A stretch of 64,000 nucleotides of DNA from Streptomyces sp. NBC_00341 (lineage in GTDB: Bacteria > Actinomycetota > Actinomycetes > Streptomycetales > Streptomycetaceae). A program made the position numbers and the translations under genes. The stretch is from contig NZ_CP108002.1 in the NCBI RefSeq assembly GCF_041435055.1, positions 372,001-436,000 on the forward strand. Reading direction: 5' to 3'. Positions 7,364 to 14,974 of the stretch are shown piece after piece (within the stretch, counting starts at the first letter, position 1; every line of letters starts with the position of its first letter). The notes under the pieces were generated by a model. The model did no database searches. It saw only the letters and a list, made by a program, of their open reading frames with translations, and was not told where the DNA came from.

Positions 7364-7699
7364 ATGACTGTCGCTCGTTCCCTTGCCCTGTTCGCCGTCG
7401 CCGCGCTCTTCGAGATCGGAGGGGCCTGGCTGGTGTGGCAGGGCATCCGCGAGCACAAGGGCTGGATCTGGATCGGGGCCGGCGTCATCGCGCTGGGCCT
7501 GTACGGAGTGGTGGCCACCTTCCAGTCCGACGACAACTTCGGCCGCATCCTCGCCGCCTACGGCGGCATCTTCGTCGCGGGGTCCATCGCCTGGGGCATG
7601 GTCGCCGACGGCTACCGTCCCGACCGCTACGACGTCATCGGCGCCCTGGTCTGCCTCGCGGGCATGGCAGTGATCATGTACGCGCCCCGCGGGAACTGA
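7364..7699 (+). CDS. YnfA/UPF0060 family membrane protein
   Basis: This 111-residue protein has four predicted membrane helices and the family pattern [20 protein letters not shown] near the N-terminus, [15 protein letters not shown] in the middle and [19 protein letters not shown] at the end. YnfA proteins are small-multidrug-resistance-like membrane proteins whose substrates are mostly undefined. It starts 10 bases after the MerT-like gene and is probably cotranscribed. Such genes are often found in metal or biocide resistance clusters. Confidence 0.8.
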   Translation: MTVARSLALFAVAALFEIGGAWLVWQGIREHKGWIWIGAGVIALGLYGVVATFQSDDNFGRILAAYGGIFVAGSIAWGMVADGYRPDRYDVIGALVCLAGMAVIMYAPRGN

Positions 7700-8346
7700 T
7701 CCCGACCCCAGCCGTCCCTGGGCTGGCCAAGTAGAACGCTCAGACTGGCCAAACTGTGGCGCTCAGTCACACCATGCGTCACGGGACAAGATCGTGAGAC
7801 AGAAATGCTGTGTCCCGCGAATGAGAAAGCCGGAAGCTCCCAGGTCGCCGCACCGGAACGGGACATTCCAAATGCGGACCTACAATTGGCGCTCTGCATG
7901 CGCAGTTGCCGTACCGTGCCCCTGGCCTGGCCGAGGGCCTTCGCTGCGTTCTTCTGGAGCCATGAACGCTCGATGGCGTCGTCCTTGGGCGGCACTGTGC
8001 GGCGTTTGCTCTGGAGGACCGCTCCGCGGCCTCCGGACAGCAGGAGCCGGTCTCCCTGCTCGCGCTGGCCGGAGCCTTTGACTGCGTAGGCAGGTTCGAA
8101 GACGAAGTCCGGCATCCCCCAGGTGGCAGCCGCCTGGTGAATCGCCAGCTCCACTCCAGTCCCCGGCACGACACCGGGCGGCAGAGGGAGCGCCGGAGAT
8201 ATTCGGCGCAGGTAAGGCCCGTTGGGCGTCTCGACGATCAGTGTCAGCTGAGCAGGGTGATCATCGTCAACGAAGCGCCACAGCCCCGGCGCGGGGATCC
8301 GCTGGTCCATGGCCAACATTAGACGCGCAGATCCCGTCCTCATCAT
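7627..8346 (-). pseudogene. Nuclease-like protein, C-terminus lost
   Basis: Residues 13-165 form a coherent domain: LWRFVDDDHPAQLTLIVETP, then FVFEPAYAVKGSGQREQGDR, LLLSGGRGAVLQSKRR and ERSWLQKNAAKALGQARGT. The GD...QSK spacing followed by a Lys/Ala-rich helix is reminiscent of PD-(D/E)xK-type nucleases in which Gln replaces the second acid. I know similar uncharacterised actinomycete proteins but no assigned function. After about residue 165 (base ~7860) the sequence loses character, and the frame runs through the IS21-like repeats into the end of the YnfA gene. The real 3' part is therefore probably missing, replaced at an insertion joint. The Met at residue 13 may be the true start. Confidence 0.5.
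7723..7767. repeat. Two tandem repeats, IS21-like terminal motif
   Basis: CTGGCCAA at 7723-7730 and 7745-7752 are each followed, after a short variable stretch, by CGCTCAG, giving two adjacent repeats of about 22 bases. Multiple ~20-base terminal repeats of this style are typical of IS21-family ends, where they bind the transposase. No istA/istB remains. Confidence 0.45.
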
Positions 8347-8547
8347 CTGATTCGCTAGAACCTGCAGGCGCAGGACACTTACCGCTGGACACCGCAGACG
8401 GCGTCACCCTGCCCCCTCGATGGCAGATCGGACAAGGTTGAACACTTCCTATGGAAGTTCGCGTATTTCCCCAGCCCGCTGCAGGCCGCGATTCCCGAAC
8501 AACGGAGCCCGAGTACTGACAGACTCGTCGCCACAGAAGGGAGACCC

Positions 8548-10401
8548 ATGAGCTTCGGATTCCGAGTCGGTGTGCCCGGAATGAGCGTGCGCGTCTCGAC
8601 CCGAGGGGTACGAACATCCATCGGGCCGAGAGTTGCCAGGGTGAATGTGGGCGGCGGGCGGACGACAATCTCGTCCGGGATGGGCCCGTTCTATGCCTCC
8701 AGCGCCCTGGGCAGCGGGCGCAGCCGGACCAGTACGAGTCGCTCCGGCTCACGTCCGCGGGCTGCCGCACCTTCGGGTGCGCAGCTGGAAAGGGCTCGCC
8801 GACAGGCCGAGCGGGCTCAGCAAGAAGCGGAACGCGAAGCGGCCATTGCGCAGTTGCGGGAATTGCGTCACCAGATGACGAGCGTGCATCTGCAGTCCTT
8901 CTCCCCCGCGCACCCGCCGGTTGTGCCCGGCCCGCCACAGCTCGGGCTGCCCTGGGCGCTGGCCGAGGCGAAGACCTTCCACCTGGCAGGTCTCGGCGTG
9001 TTCGCGCGTACTGAACGCACGGAGGCAAAGCAGCGGGCGGAGCAGGATGCTCAGGGATACCTGGCCGCCGAGCTTGCCAGGTTGCAGGGCATCCAAGGGG
9101 GGTTGACGACCGAGGCGCATCAGTGGTGGCAGTCCCTCGTCGCGAACGACGAGGCGACGGTGTGCGAAACCGTCAACTACGCCTTCTCCGACAACCCCGC
9201 CGCCGGCTGCGCTGTCGGGGTCGACGGCTCCGTCATGTCCGTAGTAATGCGCCAGCAGGACATCGACTCGCTGCCCAACCAGACCCCCGGGGTCACCTCC
9301 AGTGGGCGCCCCACGCTGAAGACGCTGACCAAGCGCGACCGAGTCCTTTGGTGGCTCACGGCCATGGGTTCCAACATCATTACCACCCTCAAGGAGGGCT
9401 TCGCCGTCGCCCCGGGGATCACCGCGATCGACCTCGCGGTGATCACCCGCGTGCCGGACACCCAGCGGCTAGGGTTCGTGGCGTACGGCAGGTGGACCCG
9501 CCAGACCATCGAGTCAGGCCCCTGGCAGCAGCCCGAGGACGCACTCCGGTTCCTCGACATCGGCCAGGACGTGGTCTGCGCCGTCGCCACGACCGCCTCC
9601 GGAAACCTGTCGAGCACCATCAAACCGCTGGACACCAGCCGTCTGTCCGGCCTGCAGAGCCTGCTCGACCACGCCCAGGACGACGCTGCCACGGCCGCCG
9701 CCACACTCGCGGGCCTGGACGGCGACCTCAGCGCCAATGTCCCGGCAACCCCCAATGCGCCGACCCCAGACAGCTATCGGATCCGCACGTTCACCGAGTG
9801 GAAGAACCAGGTCCCGTCCTCGGCCCACCCGCCCGCTACCGGCGAACCCGTTACCCCTCCTCCAACGATCCTCACCCCCGGCCAGAACCTCACATTGCCC
9901 GCCGAGGCACGTGAAGGGCTGACCATCGCATTCAGGTTCGGCGGCGCAGACGCCGACCTCACCCTCTTCCTCACCGACGCGCATAGCAAGGTCTCCTCGG
10001 ACGAAGACTTCGTCTTCTACAACCAGCCGTCCGGCGCCTATGGGGCCGCCAGGATGCTGGGCAAGCTGAACGACGGCGCGCACACCGTCGAGCGCGCCGC
10101 CGTCCACCTCTCTGCCCTCCCAGACCACGTCCAACGCCTGACAATCGCGATCAACATGGATGTCGACACCGGGTTGACGTGCAGTGCCCTCACCCACGCC
10201 AAATTGGCCATGGAATGCGCTGCGGCCACTTGGACCTTCCAGCCACCTGCCGACCCTGCCATCCGCGCAATGGCCGTCGCGGAGCTGTACCGCCACCGGT
10301 CCCCCAACGGTCTGCCGGTGTGGAAACTCCGAGCGGTCGGACAGGGCTGGGCTGACGGACTCGACGGCTTGGCCAGAGCGCACGGCGTCGACGTGGGATA
10401 G
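8548..10401 (+). CDS. DUF4236-TerD fusion protein
   Basis: The 617-residue protein starts at ATG 8548 after GAAGGGA. Residues 1-50 are a DUF4236 module (FGFRVGVPGMSVRVSTRGVR, then GPFYASS). Residues 65-115 are a charged Arg/Gln/Glu-rich, probably coiled-coil linker. Residues 125-420 are a long middle region I cannot assign. Residues ~447-600 are a TerD domain: LTLPAEAREGLTIAFRF, then DADLTLFLTD, SSDEDFVFYNQPSG and HLSALPDHVQRLTIAINMD, retaining the acidic Ca-binding pattern. TerD proteins act in tellurite, phage and general stress resistance, usually in ter operons; no other ter gene is present. It diverges from the broken nuclease-like gene by 201 bases. No secretion signal, so it is cytosolic. 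Confidence 0.75.
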   Translation: MSFGFRVGVPGMSVRVSTRGVRTSIGPRVARVNVGGGRTTISSGMGPFYASSALGSGRSRTSTSRSGSRPRAAAPSGAQLERARRQAERAQQEAEREAAIAQLRELRHQMTSVHLQSFSPAHPPVVPGPPQLGLPWALAEAKTFHLAGLGVFARTERTEAKQRAEQDAQGYLAAELARLQGIQGGLTTEAHQWWQSLVANDEATVCETVNYAFSDNPAAGCAVGVDGSVMSVVMRQQDIDSLPNQTPGVTSSGRPTLKTLTKRDRVLWWLTAMGSNIITTLKEGFAVAPGITAIDLAVITRVPDTQRLGFVAYGRWTRQTIESGPWQQPEDALRFLDIGQDVVCAVATTASGNLSSTIKPLDTSRLSGLQSLLDHAQDDAATAAATLAGLDGDLSANVPATPNAPTPDSYRIRTFTEWKNQVPSSAHPPATGEPVTPPPTILTPGQNLTLPAEAREGLTIAFRFGGADADLTLFLTDAHSKVSSDEDFVFYNQPSGAYGAARMLGKLNDGAHTVERAAVHLSALPDHVQRLTIAINMDVDTGLTCSALTHAKLAMECAAATWTFQPPADPAIRAMAVAELYRHRSPNGLPVWKLRAVGQGWADGLDGLARAHGVDVG

Positions 10402-10937
10402 CCCACCATGTGGACACGTACGAGTATGGAAACTGGCCGAGGCCCACTGGGTGGGGGCGCCATGCACCCGGCGGGCCCTCTGGCCGGGATAACCCCTCCC
10501 ATGCCAGCCGCCCACCGTGCCACGCGCTATCACATCGCTATCACCAACAGCGTGGACACACCTGGACCACAGGACCCTGGCCTGCACAAACACCCCTGCG
10601 CTGAACTGGCTGGACTCCCGGAGACGCCATCTCCGACCTGTGCCATGTGGGACTGGAAACCGCCAGCTTCTGCCTCGCAGACTCAACTCCGTCAGTCGCG
10701 ACGGACGCTGGCACAACGCGCCGCGATCACTCAACGTGCTGGGTACAGCCAAACGAACACCCTCCCGCCGCAGGCACAGCGCTCGCGGCGCTAGCACCCT
10801 TGGGGAGAATCTGGGGAGTATTCGAAGGCTTGGGGAGCGCGTGGGGAGAACCGGCTACATAACGCAGCACGAATCCGAAAGACGGCGAAAGACACATCCA
10901 CGCAGGTCAGGGGCCCATCGGATAGAGAATCCGCAGG
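10402..10937. other. Gene-free boundary between accessory and core regions
   Basis: No supported gene in 536 bases. It holds four TGGGGAG heptamers (10801-10848) and a 10-base direct repeat CGCAGGTCAG at 10901-10910 and 10932-10941, the second overlapping the methyltransferase stop. Everything to the right looks like intact chromosome. Confidence 0.45.
10801..10848. repeat. Four phased TGGGGAG heptamers
   Basis: Exact TGGGGAG occurs at 10801, 10812, 10831 and 10842, so pairs are 11 bases apart and the pairs are 30 bases apart. This is a regular direct-repeat arrangement such as a protein-binding iteron would have. No coding explanation. Confidence 0.6.
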
Positions 10938-11741
10938 TCAGCGCCACCAAGTAGGCAACTTCATCGTGAAGCGTCCGCCGAGGGAATCGATGGCCGCCCC
11001 GACCGCGTCCAGCACCTCGGCCAGCTGATCCGGACGGAGCTGCGTGAGGCCACCGGTGGTGGGCAGCAGATCGAGCCATTGGTCGCGTGTGTAGGACTGC
11101 CGCCAGTCGAACCGCCACTGTTCGGGCTCCTCGAACCCCCCGGTCTCACGGATCGTGTCGGCGGACTTCACGTACGCCGCCCGGTAGAGACCGAGCGGTC
11201 GCCGGGCCGGCATGCCGTTGAACGGGGAGTCGGGCACCACCCGGCGGTATGCGGCGGCGAAGGGTTCGGCCACCTCGGCAGGCGGCTCGTACGCGTGCCC
11301 GAAGATCGCCAGCCGTCCCCCCGGACACAGCACGCGCGCCGCCTTCACGGCGCCGGCGACCGGATCCACCCAGTGCCACGACTGGGCGGCGATGACCGTG
11401 TCGAACCTCCGCCCGGCCGGCTGCCAGGCCTCGAACGCCGCCACCTCGACCGGCAGCCCCCGGGCCCGCGCGACGTCGGCCATCCGCGCGTCGGGCTCAA
11501 CGCCGAGTACGGCGCAGCCCGCGGCCTGGAACTGCCGGGCGGCGATTCCGGTGCCGCAGCCGATATCGAGCACCTCACGTCCGGGGCTCCCGGCGACGAT
11601 GCGCGCCACCAGCGCGTCCGGGTATCCGGGCCGGGCCGTGTCGTAGCGCTGCGCGTCCACGCCGAACGACTCCGCCATCCGCCGGGCCCGGTGCGGCTCC
11701 TGCGGGGACGGTTCCGACTGCTCTCGCGGTAGAGTGGGCAT
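10938..11741 (-). CDS. SAM-dependent methyltransferase, class I
   Basis: This 267-residue enzyme has the UbiE/Methyltransf_11 layout: motif I VLDIGCGTGIAARQF near residue 58, an acidic loop VLGVEPDARM, motif II DTVIAAQSWHWVD near 113 and CPGGRLAIFGHAYEP near 138. The YDTARPGYPDALVARI segment before motif I is typical of the subgroup. The substrate is unknown. Upstream on its strand a TTGCCC (11771-11776) is 17 bases from TAAAGT (11748-11753), and the ATG lies six bases after that, so the message is probably leaderless. The promoter sits inside the palindromic operators of the divergent TetR gene, making this the likely regulated target. Confidence 0.85.
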   Translation of the reverse strand: MPTLPREQSEPSPQEPHRARRMAESFGVDAQRYDTARPGYPDALVARIVAGSPGREVLDIGCGTGIAARQFQAAGCAVLGVEPDARMADVARARGLPVEVAAFEAWQPAGRRFDTVIAAQSWHWVDPVAGAVKAARVLCPGGRLAIFGHAYEPPAEVAEPFAAAYRRVVPDSPFNGMPARRPLGLYRAAYVKSADTIRETGGFEEPEQWRFDWRQSYTRDQWLDLLPTTGGLTQLRPDQLAEVLDAVGAAIDSLGGRFTMKLPTWWR

Positions 11742-11805
11742 GCGCCCACTTTAGTGGGCAGGTGCCCACTGGGCAACGGTCCGCCTTGGCGGACGCGTGC
11801 CCACT
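11733..11805. promoter_or_regulatory. Phased palindromic operators shared by methyltransferase and TetR genes
   Basis: Half-sites AGTGGGCA or its complement begin at 11733, 11743, 11753 and 11763, exactly 10 bases apart. They make two 18-base palindromes, AGTGGGCATGCGCCCACT (11733-11750) and AGTGGGCAGGTGCCCACT (11753-11770). A lone half-site TGCCCACT lies at 11798-11805 and a separate perfect palindrome GTCCGCCTTGGCGGAC at 11779-11794. The sites cover the -10 box, the spacer and the start codon of the methyltransferase. Confidence 0.7.
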
Positions 11806-11849
11806 GAACAGCGGATGCCGAGGGGCAGCCCGCACGGGAGGAGCCGCAC

Positions 11850-12464
11850 GTGCCGACCGGGGTGCACATGCGCGACGCGCGGCAGCAGTTGTTCGACGCT
11901 GCCGAACGCGTACTTCTGCGGGCCGGGGCGATCGGCCTGACCAGCCGGGCCGTCACCGACGAGGCGGGCTGCGCCAAGGGCGTCCTGCACCGGCACTTCA
12001 GCGACTTCGACGCCTTCCTCGTCGCCCTGGTGCTCGACCGGGCGGCGCGGCTCGAACGGGAGTCGGCCGCGCTCGCCGGGTCCGTCGGCACCGGCACGGT
12101 GGCGGACAACCTCACCAGCGCGCTGACCACCCTTTTCGGCCCGGTCCCGGTGGCGATCATCCCGCTGATCACCTTCCGGGACGAGCTGCGCGCACGGCTG
12201 CGGCAGGCGATGCCCGGCGGCGGCATCGTGATCCTGGCCCAGGCGACGACCGCGATCTCCGCCTGCCTGGCAGCCGAGCGCGACCTGGGCCGCGTCGCGG
12301 CCGACGCCGACATCGACTCGCTCACCCTCTCCCTGGTCGGCGGCGGCCATCTCCTGTTCGCGGACCGCGCCGCAGGGCCGCCGTCCACGGAGGCCGTCAA
12401 CAAGCTGGTGACAGCGGTCATCGCCGACGCCGTGCGGAGACGGCCGGCCGGGTCGAGCCCTTAG
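11850..12464 (+). CDS. TetR family transcriptional regulator
   Basis: The 204-residue protein starts at GTG 11850 behind GGGAGGAG; an ATG at residue 7 is an alternative. Residues 10-55 form the TetR helix-turn-helix (ARQQLFDAAERVLLRAG, then TSRAVTDEAGCAKGVLHRHF). The rest is a helical ligand-binding domain with FGPVPVAIIPLITFRDELR near 100. It diverges from the methyltransferase across 108 bases carrying its probable operators, so it should repress that gene and perhaps itself. The ligand is unknown. Confidence 0.85.
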   Translation: MPTGVHMRDARQQLFDAAERVLLRAGAIGLTSRAVTDEAGCAKGVLHRHFSDFDAFLVALVLDRAARLERESAALAGSVGTGTVADNLTSALTTLFGPVPVAIIPLITFRDELRARLRQAMPGGGIVILAQATTAISACLAAERDLGRVAADADIDSLTLSLVGGGHLLFADRAAGPPSTEAVNKLVTAVIADAVRRRPAGSSP

Positions 12465-12480
12465 GCCGTCTCGCCAGGGC

Positions 12481-13713
12481 CTAGAACCAGTGCAGGCAGT
12501 GCGGGGCGCTTTCCGTGCGGAAGAGCCCGTCCGCGAGGGCGGCGGCGCCCGGCCGGCAGGCCCGGATGTGTCCCGCGCACACGAGCGTGCTCGGGGCGAT
12601 GCCTCCCAGGTAGAGCGAGCCCAGGTCGCGCACGTCCAGCGCCAGGTCGGGCTGCCGGTCCGTGGGAACGCAACTCGCCTCGCCCGCGCGGACGGTCAGC
12701 AGGTAGCGGCCCCGCTCACCGAGGAACGGGTCGTCGACGTCGAGGACGAGCTCACCGTCCGCGAACCAGCCGCGCGCTGTCAGGGCGCGCGGGACATCGA
12801 GGAGACGCACCCACAGCCAGTCGGCGTGGTCGCCGACCTCACCGGCGCGGATGTCGGCGAGCTGCCAGCGCAGCGGGTGCTCGGGCGGGACATGACGGAA
12901 CACGACCTGTGAGACCAGGTCGTGTCCGAGTACGAACCGGGCCAGGGCCGTGAAGACCGCGTCGTCGGTGGCGATGGTCTCGTCGACCGTCAGGGTCGTG
13001 TGCTCGCCGATCGAGTAGCCGGCATACCCGTCCGCCGCTCCGTCGGCGTCCCGGTGGACGGCGACGTAACGCGGCGCCGAGGAGACCGGCGGCTGCCCCG
13101 CGCCCAGGGCCCACCAGCGGTGCGGCCGGGACAGCGCGCCCGGCTGGGCGCGGCGGTACCGGTCGTAGACCTCTTCGAGGATCTCGCCGCACTCGGCGCG
13201 CCGCAGCACCTCGACCGTTCCGCCGTCCGTCCCGGTCGCCGGTGCACCGGCCGTCGCACGAGCACGGGGAGCCGCGAGGGCGGCTCGGTGACGCGGCACC
13301 GTCAGCCGGGTGGTGAAGGTCGCCGGTCCGTAGCCGAACCTGCCGTAGATCGGAGCCTCTGAAGCCAGCAGCACCGAGAGGAACTCACCCCGGGACCGTA
13401 CGTCGGAGAGCTGCCGCCGCATCAGCTCGCCGAGCACACCGCGCCGCCGGTGCGAGGGCAGGACGCCGACCGCGCTCACTCCGGAGACCGGAGCGAGGGT
13501 CCGGCCGGGCAGGGTGAGTTCGAAGGAGTACGCGGCGGCGGTGCCCACGGGCCGGCCGTCCTCGGACAGGGCGAGCAGGCCGCGGTCCATTTCGAGCGCG
13601 GACCACCAGCGTCCGCCGCCCGCGACGGGGGTTTCCGGGAACATCCCGAATGCTGTGTGGACTGTGTCGACGAACACGTCCAGGTCCGCATCGGTCGTGG
13701 GTCGGATCTCCAT
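12481..13713 (-). CDS. Eis-like GNAT acetyltransferase
   Basis: This 410-residue protein has the three-part Eis layout. An N-terminal GNAT fold has the acetyl-CoA loop VSAVGVLPSHRRRGVLGELM near residue 85 and APIYGRFGYGPAT near 120. A second degenerate GNAT fold lies around DGYAGYSIGEHTTL. A C-terminal sterol-carrier-like domain ends in HCLHWF, where the free C-terminal carboxylate is catalytic in Eis proteins. Eis enzymes acetylate amines at several positions, including aminoglycosides and proteins; this one's substrate is unknown. ATG 13713 is chosen because the Eis domain begins there (MEIRPTTDADLD); a start at 13767 adds 18 residues. It is the last gene of the iron-transport operon, 50 bases after the C39-like gene. 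Confidence 0.8.
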   Translation of the reverse strand: MEIRPTTDADLDVFVDTVHTAFGMFPETPVAGGGRWWSALEMDRGLLALSEDGRPVGTAAAYSFELTLPGRTLAPVSGVSAVGVLPSHRRRGVLGELMRRQLSDVRSRGEFLSVLLASEAPIYGRFGYGPATFTTRLTVPRHRAALAAPRARATAGAPATGTDGGTVEVLRRAECGEILEEVYDRYRRAQPGALSRPHRWWALGAGQPPVSSAPRYVAVHRDADGAADGYAGYSIGEHTTLTVDETIATDDAVFTALARFVLGHDLVSQVVFRHVPPEHPLRWQLADIRAGEVGDHADWLWVRLLDVPRALTARGWFADGELVLDVDDPFLGERGRYLLTVRAGEASCVPTDRQPDLALDVRDLGSLYLGGIAPSTLVCAGHIRACRPGAAALADGLFRTESAPHCLHWF

Positions 13714-13763
13714 CGCTGTCGCTTCCCTCTCGCAGTACCGGAACAGTCGGTCATGGTGTTCAT

Positions 13764-14888
13764 TCACAAGGATGGCGCCGCGTCCCCCGTCTGCGGGCGG
13801 CCGATCGTCACCGCGCCCCTGAAGCCCTCCGGCGAGATCACCGACATCGTGTCGAGCGACGCGTCGGGGACCGGCAGGAGGTGGGCGTCGACCCAGGTGT
13901 CCCCCGTCGTCGCATTGGCCCAGGGATCCTCGATCACGACGGCGCCGGGTACGGTGCCGTGGCAGAGCACCCAGTGCGGCACGTCGAATCCCTGCATCCC
14001 CGCGAGGGAGAGCAGGAGCAGCACGTGTTCGCGCCGGCCCATCGCGTCCCGGACCGCGGCCAGGGAGAGGCGGCTCGGGTCAATGGGGACACCGGTGCGC
14101 TCCGCCTCCGTCCTGGAGGCGCGCTGGAGCAGGGCACGCCACTCCTGGTCGTTCTCCGGGAGGTGGCCGAGCAACACCGGCCGGTCGGTGTCCAGATGGA
14201 TCGTGACCGGGGACGAGGGCCAGGCCCGGCGCAGGGCGACGCCCAGCCCGACGGGCTCGCACGCGAGGAAGTTGGTGGCGTCGCGCCACAGCGTCAGCTC
14301 CGCCTGCCGGTCGAGCGCCTCCCATGCCAGCGCGCCCGCGTGCGCCTGCGCGACCAGAGCGGTGACGGCGCCGCAGGTGAAGTGCGTGGTCTGCCCGTAG
14401 TACGCGGGTGCGCTCGTGACGCCGTCGCACAGCCAGCGGACGTATCCGGCAGCCGGTCCGGCCGCGCCCTCCGGCTGCGTGAGCGGAGGGGTCAGGGCGG
14501 TGAAGCCGGTGGCCGCGACGTCCTCGTAACGTGCCGTCCACCCTTCCCACTTGACCTGCGCGAGCTCTCGGCGGTCCGCGTGCGCGACGACGGCCTCTAC
14601 GGCTGCGCGCACGTCACCGACGGCATCGACGATCTTCAGATAGGCCGTGCCCGGACGTGCTGTCACGAGCGCCGCAGCGGCCCAGTCCTCGCCGTCGGCT
14701 CCGGGAACGGCCACGAGGTGAGGGGCGTGGGCGGAGCGGTCGACCGCACGCCAGCGCTCCGACACCTCACGGTCGAGCAGCCCTGCCAGCTGGGCCGGCG
14801 GGCTGTCGGGCTCATAGGGGACGACGATGCTTTTCGCGGCTCGCACGGGCTCGGCGAGCCGAGCGGGCGATTCCTGATGGGGCGGCAT
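13764..14888 (-). CDS. C39-like peptidase domain protein
   Basis: The 374-residue protein starts at ATG 14888 (AGGAG upstream). Residues ~165-330 show a papain-like C39 arrangement: QTTHFTCGAVTALVAQ supplies Gln and the nucleophilic Cys, PHWVLCHG the His and VVIEDPW the Asp. The N-terminal ~150 residues (IVVPYEPDSPPAQLAGLLDR, then ARYEDVAATGFTALTPPL) are of unknown role. There is no signal peptide, so it acts in the cytosol. It follows the permease by 86 bases and precedes the Eis-like gene, suggesting that it modifies or cleaves a cytosolic peptide linked to the imported siderophore. That role is inference. Confidence 0.65.
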   Translation of the reverse strand: MPPHQESPARLAEPVRAAKSIVVPYEPDSPPAQLAGLLDREVSERWRAVDRSAHAPHLVAVPGADGEDWAAAALVTARPGTAYLKIVDAVGDVRAAVEAVVAHADRRELAQVKWEGWTARYEDVAATGFTALTPPLTQPEGAAGPAAGYVRWLCDGVTSAPAYYGQTTHFTCGAVTALVAQAHAGALAWEALDRQAELTLWRDATNFLACEPVGLGVALRRAWPSSPVTIHLDTDRPVLLGHLPENDQEWRALLQRASRTEAERTGVPIDPSRLSLAAVRDAMGRREHVLLLLSLAGMQGFDVPHWVLCHGTVPGAVVIEDPWANATTGDTWVDAHLLPVPDASLDTMSVISPEGFRGAVTIGRPQTGDAAPSL

Positions 14889-14974
14889 TCCGGTGCTCCT
14901 GAAGGGACGGGGAGGATGAGGGAGAGGGGCCGGAGCCCGAACCTGTCGGCGCGGACCCGGCCCCTCCCCCCGGG

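Noticed and set aside
10901..10941. CGCAGGTCAG direct repeats as an att site, with a 9-base match near base 26
   Set aside because: The left match is short, inverted and expected by chance at this length; no tRNA or integrase supports an integrated element with these ends.
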